Of a stretch of 40,930 nt of DNA, positions 25,754 through 32,554 are shown in pieces. The stretch lies in the NCBI GenBank assembly GCA_016235185.1, contig JACRLT010000014.1, positions 1 to 40,930 of the forward strand, given 5' to 3'. Both the position numbers and the translations under genes were made by a program. This DNA comes from Candidatus Omnitrophota bacterium (GTDB lineage: Bacteria > Omnitrophota > Gorgyraeia > Velamenicoccales > Velamenicoccaceae). The notes under the pieces were generated by a model. The model had not been told where the DNA came from, did not search any database, and saw only the letters and a list, made by a program, of their open reading frames with translations. Numbering within the stretch: the first letter of the stretch is position 1; the number at the start of each line of letters is the position of its first letter.

Positions 25754-26241
25754 TGAGTTACAAGATAGATGTAGTAAGTGTCAAGAAGCCAGAGAGTTCC
25801 AATATTATCATAGGCCAGACTCATTTTATCAAGACAGTCGAGGATGTGTATGAGGCGCTTGTTTCTTCCGTGCCTGGTATCAAGTTCGGCCTTGCTTTTT
25901 GCGAGTCATCCGGCGCCTGCAAGGTCCGGCTGGAAGGAACCGACGAGAATTTAAAAAAGATAGCGGCAAAAAATGCCATGGATGTCGGCGCAGGGCATAC
26001 GTTTTTTGTCCTACTCGACGGAACTTACCCTATAAATGTTTTGAACGCGATCAAAAACGTCCCTGAAGTCTGTTCGATCTTTTGCGCCACAGCTAATCCT
26101 TTGGAGGTAGTTGTCATAGAAACGGCGCAGGGCAGGGGTATTATCGGAGTGGTGGACGGCGCAAAGCCTACCGGCGTAGAAGACGATAGCGACATAGCTT
26201 GGCGCAAGGAATTTTTGAGGAAAATAGGGTACAAATTATAA
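25753..26241 (+). CDS. Adenosine-specific kinase family protein (PF04008)
   Basis: This 162-residue protein fits the adenosine-specific kinase family known from archaea such as Pyrobaculum and Archaeoglobus. The whole length matches: VKKPESSNIIIGQTHFIKTVEDVYEALVSSVPGIKFGLAFCESSG, then the nucleotide-binding-like NAMDVGAGHTFFVLLDGTYPINVLNAIKNVPEVCSIFCATANPLEVVVIETAQGRGIIGVVDGAKPTGVE. It is mostly seen in archaea and a few bacterial lineages. The ATG overlaps the end of the preceding gene by one base, so it may be part of that transcript, though no functional link is evident. Biochemical activity is inferred from the family only. Confidence 0.85.
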   Translation: MSYKIDVVSVKKPESSNIIIGQTHFIKTVEDVYEALVSSVPGIKFGLAFCESSGACKVRLEGTDENLKKIAAKNAMDVGAGHTFFVLLDGTYPINVLNAIKNVPEVCSIFCATANPLEVVVIETAQGRGIIGVVDGAKPTGVEDDSDIAWRKEFLRKIGYKL

Positions 26242-26313
26242 AAATATAAAATTTGAAAGCGTGAAACAATAACCTATTTGGTGATTGTATCTTGGTTATT
26301 GGAAATTTTAATC

Positions 26314-27255
26314 ATGGACAAAAAGAAATTATTTAGGGCTTTGAGCTACGGGTTTGGCCGCACGCTTATCGGTATCTGCGATGCCGGGGCTCGGGTCGTG
26401 CCGTTATCACTTCTTTATTGGTTCGCCAACGTCATAGGTTTTCTGGGTTATCATCTCGCCTTCAAACACCGCGGCATCGCTATTGAAAGCCTTACTCGGG
26501 CATTTGGCGCCGCGGCTCCGGCAAAAGAGATCAGGCGTATATGCCGTGAGTGTTTCAATACTATGTCCGGTGCGGCCGTAGAGTTTTTTATGTTTATGCG
26601 CTACCCGGAGAGGATACGGCGGTTCGTTGAGATCGAAGGGGTAGAGAATTTAGAGAAGGCATTATCCAAAGGCAAGGGGGTTGTTGCGATCAGCGCGCAT
26701 TTCGGAAGTTTCCCACTCCTTCTCTCCAGGCTCTCTTTGGAAGGCTACAAAGTCAATACCATGCTGCGTCACATGAGGGATAAAGGCCTGGATCAGCTTT
26801 TTGAGAAAAAACGCGACATGATGCGGGTCGGGTCTGTGTATACACAGCCGCGGCAGCAGTGCGTTAACGATTCTTTGCGGGTCTTGAGGAACAACGAAGT
26901 CTTGTTCGTCCAACTTGACCAGAATTTTGGCACCGCCGGTGTTTTCGTGGATTTTTTCGGGGCCAAGGCCGCGACAGCCACGGGGCCAATAATTTTTTCC
27001 CGAAGGACAGGCGCGCCGATCGTGCCTATGTTTATCTATCGAGTACGCGGGCCGCATCATAAGATAGTCATTGAGCCTGAAGTGCTTTTTGAGGAAGGGT
27101 TGGGCAAGGAAGGTACTGTTCTGGCTATGGTGCAGAAATTGACTGATATTATAGAGCAGTATATCCGTAAATATCCTCACGAGTGGGGCTGGATACACAA
27201 AAGATGGAAAGCGCGGCCAAAGGAAGAAAAGCAATCTGGAGGTACAAGTCTATGA
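26314..27255 (+). CDS. LpxL/HtrB-type lysophospholipid or lipid A acyltransferase
   Basis: From the ATG at 26314 the protein has 313 residues. It belongs to the LpxL/HtrB group: LLYWFANVIGFLGYHLAFKHRGIAIESLTRAFG near the start, a conserved SAHFGSFPLLLSRL region with His129, VNTMLRHMRDKGLDQLFEKKR, LFVQLDQNFGTAGVFVDFFGAKAATATGPI and the C-terminal YPHEWGWIHKRWK, a signature of the family. The classical HX4(D/E) dyad reads HFGSFP, so the acidic partner of the histidine is replaced by Pro. This also occurs in uncharacterised relatives, so activity is uncertain. It supports a LPS-like or lipid-A-like outer membrane. Its end overlaps the CBS gene (4 nt). Confidence 0.85.
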   Translation: MDKKKLFRALSYGFGRTLIGICDAGARVVPLSLLYWFANVIGFLGYHLAFKHRGIAIESLTRAFGAAAPAKEIRRICRECFNTMSGAAVEFFMFMRYPERIRRFVEIEGVENLEKALSKGKGVVAISAHFGSFPLLLSRLSLEGYKVNTMLRHMRDKGLDQLFEKKRDMMRVGSVYTQPRQQCVNDSLRVLRNNEVLFVQLDQNFGTAGVFVDFFGAKAATATGPIIFSRRTGAPIVPMFIYRVRGPHHKIVIEPEVLFEEGLGKEGTVLAMVQKLTDIIEQYIRKYPHEWGWIHKRWKARPKEEKQSGGTSL

Positions 27256-27692
27256 AGATCTCTGAAATAATGACAAGAAAGGTTAATTCTATTTCGCCTG
27301 AAGCACCGGTTATGGATGGTATCAAGGCGCTTTTTACGAATAAGATCAGCGGCCTGCCTGTTATCGATGCTTCCGGAAAGATCGTTGGCATGTTTACGGA
27401 GAAAGATGTTTTAAGGAATATCCTGCCAAGTTATCTCGCCCAGGTAGGCAAGTTCGTTTATGAGAATAGCCCTAAGACTATCAAGTGTAAGGTAGAGAGG
27501 CTTCCTGAACACAAGGTTTCAGAATTGATGCGGCGCGAGGTAGTAAAGGTATCGGAAGATGCCAGTATTTATGAAGTCGCCCATATCATGCTGACGCAGA
27601 ATGTGCGGCGTATCCCTGTTGTCGATAAAAATGACGTGATGGTCGGGATAGTCGCGCGTTCGGATGTCTTAGATAATATTCTCAAGGGATGA
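27252..27692 (+). CDS. CBS-domain pair protein
   Basis: This 146-residue cytosolic protein has two CBS domains and nothing else. The first covers MTRKVNSISPEAPVMDGIKALFTNKISGLPVIDASGKIVGMFTEKDVLRNI (residues 6-56). The second covers LMRREVVKVSEDASIYEVAHIMLTQNVRRIPVVDKNDVMVGIVARSDVLDNIL (92-144). CBS pairs bind adenine nucleotides and regulate partner proteins. The ATG at 27252 follows GGAGG (27239-27243) and overlaps the acyltransferase stop. The gene in turn overlaps the permease start by 4 nt. The obvious hypothesis is that it regulates that transporter by nucleotide state. Confidence 0.9.
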   Translation: MKISEIMTRKVNSISPEAPVMDGIKALFTNKISGLPVIDASGKIVGMFTEKDVLRNILPSYLAQVGKFVYENSPKTIKCKVERLPEHKVSELMRREVVKVSEDASIYEVAHIMLTQNVRRIPVVDKNDVMVGIVARSDVLDNILKG

Positions 27693-29083
27693 ATAATAAA
27701 GCCGTCTTTAAATCCATTCTTCTGGTTTTAGTCTCCGTCTTATCCGGGTTTTTCAGTTATTTGGCAGGCCTGAATTACCACCAGTCGTTCTCTCTTGGCA
27801 TATTCATAGCTTCTGTCATGGGCACTCTTTTTTTCTGGGAGTTCCGCCTAAGCTTCGCTTTCCTTGGCACAGCGCTTCTTTTGATCACTAAGGCAATAGA
27901 CTTAGAGAATTTTCTGCGGCTCACGACCCTGGAGGTGATCTTATTTTTGGCTGGCATGATGATAATCGTGAGCCTCTTAAAAGATACAGGGTTTTTTGCC
28001 TGGCTCGTGAGCCTGATACTTCGGGTAAAGCACCTGACAGGCCGCAAGTTCACGATCCTTATCATCGGGATCTCGGCTCTCTTGGCATGCGCCGTGGACG
28101 AGGTGACATCTATTGTCTTTATGGTTGCCGCTATCCTTGAGATCTGCGATTATTATGAGGTCAAACCCATGCCGTTTGTCATTATATCAGTATTGGCGAC
28201 GAATATCGGCAGCGCTGCCACTGTATTGGGCAACCCTATAGGCATACTTATTGCGACGAAGGCGGGATTAAGTTTTGAAGATTTTCTTATCAAGGCAATG
28301 CCTTTGGCAGTTGTTGCGCTTGGTGTCACCATGTTTATCATATTGGCATGGTTTAAAAAACCCATCGAGCTCCTTGATAAACACATTAAGGAATTCGGCG
28401 CCAACGAGATCCTCATCCGTTTGATCACAATACCTATGGAGAGGCAGCTGCGCATAAGCCTTGCGATCTTCGGCATTACCATGGTTTTTATCGCTTTGCA
28501 CCATCGCATGGAAACTATGTTGGGCCTTGTGCCCAATACCATGCTTTTGATAATGCCGCTTATCGCTGCAGGGTTTGTCATGATATGGAAGTGGCAGAAA
28601 GCGCGGGAATATGTGGAGAAGGGCGTGGAGTGGTGGACGCTGCTTTTTTTCATGTTATTGTTCGCGCAGGCAGGGACATTGAAGTTTACAGGAGCCACCG
28701 ACGTCTTCGCAGAGCGCCTTGTTGAGTTGGCGCGTAACAGCCACGGAATGCTTTTGAGCCTTGTTGTGTGGATGGCAAGCATAGGCTCAAGCGTTCTAGA
28801 CAATGTTATCATAGTCGTTACTTTTATCCCTATCATCAAGAGTTTCTTTGCCTTAGGGTTTGGCACAGAGGCTTTGTGGTGGGCATTGCTTTTTGGCGGC
28901 TGCCTTGGGGGTAATATAACGCTTATCGGTTCTACCGCAAATATTGTAGCTATAGGTATTTTGGAAAAAGAAGAGCAGGTACGCGTGCGTTTTATGGATT
29001 GGTTCGGCATTGGCCTAGTTGTGGGTTTGTCGACGACAATTGTCGTGTGGCTCATGTTGAGCTTCCTGCCTTTTTATAAGTAG
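27689..29083 (+). CDS. ArsB/NhaD-type permease (ion transporter superfamily)
   Basis: The 464-residue membrane protein has 11-12 predicted TM helices of the ion transporter superfamily, which includes ArsB, NhaD and the pink-eyed dilution P protein. The family pattern FLAGMMIIVSLLKDTGFFAWL, an ACAVDEVTSIVFMVAAIL half, VLGNPIGILIATKAG and the mirrored ASIGSSVLDNVIIVVTFIPIIKS and LGGNITLIGSTANIVAIGI are visible; the internal repeat is characteristic. Substrate is unclear: Na+/H+ exchange, arsenite or other anions. The preceding CBS gene overlaps it by 4 nt. The arsenic genes at 9484-10921 are far away, so it is not part of that operon. Confidence 0.87.
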   Translation: MNNKAVFKSILLVLVSVLSGFFSYLAGLNYHQSFSLGIFIASVMGTLFFWEFRLSFAFLGTALLLITKAIDLENFLRLTTLEVILFLAGMMIIVSLLKDTGFFAWLVSLILRVKHLTGRKFTILIIGISALLACAVDEVTSIVFMVAAILEICDYYEVKPMPFVIISVLATNIGSAATVLGNPIGILIATKAGLSFEDFLIKAMPLAVVALGVTMFIILAWFKKPIELLDKHIKEFGANEILIRLITIPMERQLRISLAIFGITMVFIALHHRMETMLGLVPNTMLLIMPLIAAGFVMIWKWQKAREYVEKGVEWWTLLFFMLLFAQAGTLKFTGATDVFAERLVELARNSHGMLLSLVVWMASIGSSVLDNVIIVVTFIPIIKSFFALGFGTEALWWALLFGGCLGGNITLIGSTANIVAIGILEKEEQVRVRFMDWFGIGLVVGLSTTIVVWLMLSFLPFYK

Positions 29084-29164
29084 GTCTAAGAAACGATCTC
29101 CTAACGTTTCGGTTTCGTTAGAGCACTCCTTTGAAGCGTTTTGAACAATTAAGGAGGATAAATT

Positions 29165-29806
29165 ATGGGAAAAAGGAAGAGTAGATATTTTTTAACGGGG
29201 CTGCTTATCGTTTTGCCTGTCCTTGCGACGTTATATCTTTTTGTGTCGCTATTCAGTTTCTTCGATAATATCCTGGGCCGTTATATCAGCCGCATGACCA
29301 TAGCATATTTCGATGTCAGGATACCTGGCTTGGGCCTGCTTGTTTTTTTGATCCTTATCTTTGTAACAGGATTTTTTGCGACCAATTTCATCGGCCGCAG
29401 GCTCCTGCATTATTTTGAAAATCTATGGCTCAAGTTTCCGATGGTAAAAAAAGTATATCCGGCTGCAAAACAGATAACGCATTTTTTGTTCGGCCGAAAA
29501 ACCGAAGGCGAGATCCAGAAGGTTGTTCTGGTCGAATATCCCAGCAAAGGCATATACTCTTTGGGTTTTGTGACAAATCAATCTGATAATGAGATGAGGG
29601 AAAAGACGGGCAAAGAGCTATTGAATATTCTTATTCCTTCGGTGCCAAATCCGTGGAGCGGTTTTATTGTTTTTGTGCCGCGCGCAGAAGTTATTTATCT
29701 TAACATGACCGTAGAAGAGGCGATCAAGATCATAGTCTCCGGAGGTGTGCTTAATCCTAAGGACTTGATCGATAGGCCTTATACGGAATTCCTTGAAGAA
29801 GAGTGA
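29165..29806 (+). CDS. DUF502-family membrane protein
   Basis: This 213-residue inner-membrane protein belongs to the DUF502 family, whose function is unknown. It has two TM helices near the N-terminus (YFLTGLLIVLPVLATLYLFVSLF and GLGLLVFLILIFVTGFFA), and the family's downstream stretches PMVKKVYPAAKQITHFL, KVVLVEYPSKGIYSLGFVT and VPNPWSGFIVFVPRAEVIYLNMTVEEAIKIIVSGG. The ATG at 29165 is preceded by AAGGAGG (29151-29157). It converges with the spermidine-synthase-like gene, with no base between the two stop codons (29806/29807). Confidence 0.93.
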   Translation: MGKRKSRYFLTGLLIVLPVLATLYLFVSLFSFFDNILGRYISRMTIAYFDVRIPGLGLLVFLILIFVTGFFATNFIGRRLLHYFENLWLKFPMVKKVYPAAKQITHFLFGRKTEGEIQKVVLVEYPSKGIYSLGFVTNQSDNEMREKTGKELLNILIPSVPNPWSGFIVFVPRAEVIYLNMTVEEAIKIIVSGGVLNPKDLIDRPYTEFLEEE

Positions 29807-32071
29807 TCACCGCTGGGAGAACGAAAAGATAAACCTGGCGTTCGTTATTTTGATGAACAAGAGTATGAGCATGGTAGTAACAATGCCGCAGCTTGGGATC
29901 AGGATAAGCGGCGTCAGGATGGCTCCGGCGCATGCGCCGGTCAGGTCAAGGCAGTAATAGAGGCCGGCTATTTTGGAAGATTCCCTTCGCCAGGGGTTAG
30001 TTGTTTTTAGCGTTAGCTCAAAGACGATAGGAAGTTCCAAGCCCACAAGAAGCCCGGCGCAGATGCTGATAAGGGAAAAAAGCCATTTGGCCGCCGCAGT
30101 AGGCAGCAGGTTGTATTTAAAGATAAGGATAATAGTTAACGCAAGGATGGTTGTTAGGATCGGCAAGGCGGCTTCTATGGCCGCCAATTTTTTTATATCT
30201 CCGAACTTCTTTATGTTACCGTTGGCATAAAGCGCTCCCAGAGATGTACCTGCCATAAAACTCGTAGTCAGGACCGCAAGCCACGCAAACAGATATCCCA
30301 GAAGGCTCTGAAAGAGGAAAAGGGCTATTAACTGGATAGCCATCCCATAGAGGCCGGTGGTCAGGATGGTAAAATCAAAACTTAATAGATTTGTCCGGCT
30401 TCGCGAAAGGACCAGGCGCCAGATAAAGAAGAAGATAAAGATGTTTAAAAGAATGGTCTTTGGCCCGATCTTCTTAAAACCGCCAAAGAGCTTGGGGATC
30501 TTTTTAGAAAATTGAGCGTAATAGAGGCTCAAGCCTTCGTATAACCCGGTTGGTTTCAGATCTTCATTTGCATCTGTCTTTTTTAATTCATCCTCTATGT
30601 TGTTTAAGAACCAGTCCAGGTAGGGCTTTTGCAGCCGTAGTTGTAAATATCCCTGATTGATAAGATACGTTTCTATACCATATTGTTTTAGATTCATGGC
30701 CATGGTATACGGGTTGAGATCCTGGCCGGCCCCTGAAGCGATGAACATATTAAATCCATCGCCCGGGATAGTGCGGACATCGGTAAATACTCCGGAGAGG
30801 GTCTTTAAGACAACGGCGTTGATGCGCCTTAACTCGTTGGTCAAATAGGCAAGCGAACCCCACGTCTTAAAAACCGCAATGCCTCCATCAGCCAGCGCAC
30901 TTTTTACTTCCTGGAAAAACTCTTTTGTGTAATAACGGTTGATGCCAAGTGAAGTGGGAAGGCCTGCGTTGACGAAGACCACATCGAATTTATCCTGTGT
31001 GTTTTTTAGGAAGTCGCGGCCGTCGGTATAGGCAATATGGACTTTCGGGCTATTGAGCTCTTCTTCGGTTGCAGGGTCATGGAGCGATTGGATCACTTTA
31101 ACAAAGACAGGGTCTATCTCCACATAAACAGCTTTCTGTATAGGGTATTTCAGGGTTTCTTTAAGCAGGCCGCCTATGGCAGTGCCTATAAATAGGACAT
31201 TCTTGGCTTTCGGTTTAGACAAGAGCGGCAGGTGGATGAAGTCTTCAGTAAAATAGGTTTCAGGCGACGGTATGCTTACAGCAGGTATACCGTCATAAAA
31301 AATAGTGTATTGGTTTTGTTCGCGCAAAGCGGCGATGTTGCCATACACCGAGTTTTTATTGGCTACCATATTTTTTTTCTGCCATTGGAGGCGCAGCGTA
31401 GCATCTTGGAACTCTTGGGATGAAAACCAAAGGCATATAGACGCGAGAAGTAGCCCTCCGAACACCGCCCTGATAAGACGGTTTTTTTCCTTAAATAGAA
31501 GCAAGTTTGCGCACAAAAGATTAATGGCAGAGACCAAGAGGATAATGGCAAATGGGTTCAAAAGCGAAAGCAGGACGAAAGTAAATGTGATACCTCCGGC
31601 GATAAGCCCCAAGGATTCCCAAAGGTATAATTTTGCGACAGAAGACCCGTTTTCTTCTTTTAGAAGCGAAACAAGGCGAAAGCCTATGTTGAACATGGCG
31701 CCGTCGGCCATGGCTACGAAGGCTATTGCCCCGGCCGTAATACCTACGATGTGGCCAAGCTGGAAGGCCTCGCCGAACGGGATGTGCAAGAGTGACTTCG
31801 ACGCGCGTATGAGGACGAGCGCCAGCGGCGCAGCCGCGCTTAAAAAGAGCTGCAAAAAACATGCGGCCCTTACAGGCTCGCCTCTGAAACTATTGGCTAT
31901 CAAGCTTGCGCCGACGGCGCCGCTTAAAAGCCATGTGCTTAAGATGACGCCGAAGGTCAATTCATTGCCGTAGAACACGATCAAGAGCTCGCGGATGAGG
32001 ATGGTCTGGACAACGATGGAGGAAAACCCTTTGACGAGCATGGCTAATACTACAAATTTTCTTGAAGGCAT
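29807..32071 (-). CDS. Polytopic membrane protein with a spermidine-synthase-like domain
   Basis: The protein is chosen from the ATG at 32071 because the frame upstream encodes non-conserved sequence and the family starts with MxxRKF...LxLGFSxxxxQ-type first TM (here VLAMLVKGFSSIVVQTILIRELLIVFYGNEL). It has 754 residues. About seven TM helices are followed by a spermidine-synthase-like Rossmann domain (near residues 245-420): VYGNIAAL, YFTEDFIHLPLL, NVLFIGTAIGGLL, VYVEIDPVFV, TDGRDFLKN, DVVFVNAGLPTSLGINRYYTKEFFQEVKSAL. Six more TM helices follow. This architecture is common in deep-branching bacteria. The substrate is unknown; it need not be a polyamine. Confidence 0.85.
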   Translation of the reverse strand: MPSRKFVVLAMLVKGFSSIVVQTILIRELLIVFYGNELTFGVILSTWLLSGAVGASLIANSFRGEPVRAACFLQLFLSAAAPLALVLIRASKSLLHIPFGEAFQLGHIVGITAGAIAFVAMADGAMFNIGFRLVSLLKEENGSSVAKLYLWESLGLIAGGITFTFVLLSLLNPFAIILLVSAINLLCANLLLFKEKNRLIRAVFGGLLLASICLWFSSQEFQDATLRLQWQKKNMVANKNSVYGNIAALREQNQYTIFYDGIPAVSIPSPETYFTEDFIHLPLLSKPKAKNVLFIGTAIGGLLKETLKYPIQKAVYVEIDPVFVKVIQSLHDPATEEELNSPKVHIAYTDGRDFLKNTQDKFDVVFVNAGLPTSLGINRYYTKEFFQEVKSALADGGIAVFKTWGSLAYLTNELRRINAVVLKTLSGVFTDVRTIPGDGFNMFIASGAGQDLNPYTMAMNLKQYGIETYLINQGYLQLRLQKPYLDWFLNNIEDELKKTDANEDLKPTGLYEGLSLYYAQFSKKIPKLFGGFKKIGPKTILLNIFIFFFIWRLVLSRSRTNLLSFDFTILTTGLYGMAIQLIALFLFQSLLGYLFAWLAVLTTSFMAGTSLGALYANGNIKKFGDIKKLAAIEAALPILTTILALTIILIFKYNLLPTAAAKWLFSLISICAGLLVGLELPIVFELTLKTTNPWRRESSKIAGLYYCLDLTGACAGAILTPLILIPSCGIVTTMLILLFIKITNARFIFSFSQR

Positions 32072-32134
32072 AGCTACAGGATAGCAAAATCGCCCTAGAT
32101 TAGCAAATGTTGGAAATAAATTTTGCAAAAAAAA

Positions 32135-32162
32135 TTGACAAAAAAATTTTGAGGAGTAGAAT
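32135..32162 (+). promoter_or_regulatory. Promoter of the THX-like gene
   Basis: TTGACA (32135-32140), 16 bp and TAGAAT (32157-32162) give a good sigma-70 promoter. The leader would contain a hairpin with ATCCC/GGGAT ends (32184-32188/32208-32212) enclosing the dispersed TCCGCC-TAC-GGCGGA palindrome (32191-32205). Confidence 0.78.
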
Positions 32163-32243
32163 AACTCACACAAATTAAATCGCATCCCTCTCCGCCTACG
32201 GCGGATCGGGATGATTGCATACGAGAAAGATAAGAGGGCAATC

Positions 32244-32330
32244 ATGGGTAAAGGTAAAAGAAAAAGAGTTGGCAAGCTGAATTGGCGTTCGAAAAAAGCA
32301 AACCACGGGACAAAACCGAATAAAGGATAA
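32244..32330 (+). CDS. 28-residue basic protein, ribosomal protein THX-like
   Basis: The short frame reads MGKGKRKRVGKLNWRSKK and then a tail ending in GTKPNKG; it has 28 residues, many of them basic. It resembles bacterial ribosomal protein THX (bTHX, about 26 residues in Thermus, MGKGDRRTRRGKIWRG...). The MGKG start, the run of Arg/Lys, GK[IL]-x-W-R and the Pro-rich basic end all align, so a role in 30S head assembly is likely. It has a near-consensus promoter, a moderate AAGAGG (32234-32239) before the ATG and a T-run hairpin after the stop, which together argue for a real monocistronic gene. The assignment to THX is inference from a short sequence. Confidence 0.6.
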   Translation: MGKGKRKRVGKLNWRSKKANHGTKPNKG

Positions 32331-32340
32331 AGGTTTTTTT
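32312..32340 (+). terminator. Intrinsic terminator of the THX-like gene
   Basis: AAAACC (32312-32317) pairs with GGTTTT (32332-32337) and is followed by TTT to 32340. The stem contains the last codons and the stop, so the terminator is built into the gene's end. Confidence 0.6.
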
Positions 32341-32420
32341 CTTGTTGTGTCCCCTTCCAATAAACTAACCTGATTTTAGCAAAATGTGTCAAAACTCATA
32401 TGGCAGATTATCGCCTAAAA

Positions 32421-32468
32421 CAACAAAATATTGTGGGTGGCACCGTCTAAAATGCCCATATATAGTAT
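32421..32468 (+). promoter_or_regulatory. Two NrdR-box-like sites 16 bp apart
   Basis: Site 1, 32421-32436 (CAACAAAATATTGTGG), matches 12 of 16 positions of the NrdR box consensus acaCwAtATaTwGtgt. Site 2, 32453-32468 (TGCCCATATATAGTAT), matches 11 of 16. All the most conserved positions (C4, A6, A8, T9, T11, G13) are kept in both. The gap of 16 bp equals the spacing known for tandem NrdR boxes. They lie upstream of, and next to, the -35 element. Confidence 0.75.
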
Positions 32469-32475
32469 TTTTCTA

Positions 32476-32504
32476 TTGACAAAGATTTTCTAAAGTTGTA
32501 TCCT
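32476..32504 (+). promoter_or_regulatory. Promoter of the reductase gene
   Basis: TTGACA (32476-32481), exactly 17 bp, then TATCCT (32499-32504). An 8-bp inverted repeat GTATCCTT/AAGGATAC (32498-32505/32521-32528) overlaps the -10 and the expected start, and could be an extra operator or a leader hairpin. Confidence 0.8.
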
Positions 32505-32554
32505 TTAGATACTTATTTATAAGGATACTTCATCGAAAGAAAGGAGAAATATTC

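Larger units (their letters stand above)
32072..32554. other. Control region between the membrane protein and the reductase gene
   Basis: The 483-nt spacer is fully occupied by small features. On the left is the promoter, leader hairpin, gene and terminator of the 28-residue THX-like protein (32135-32340). On the right are two NrdR-box-like sites, a promoter and a leader inverted repeat of the reductase (32421-32528). No other gene is seen in it. Confidence 0.7.

Noticed and set aside
25078-25824. 248-codon minus-strand frame
   Set aside because: It mirrors the Lys/Glu-rich region of the TPR gene; its Ser/Leu/Phe-rich text is the expected antisense artefact.
30657-31973. Long plus-strand frames opposite the spermidine-synthase-like gene
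   Set aside because: They are shadows of the conserved minus-strand gene and show no recognisable domain.
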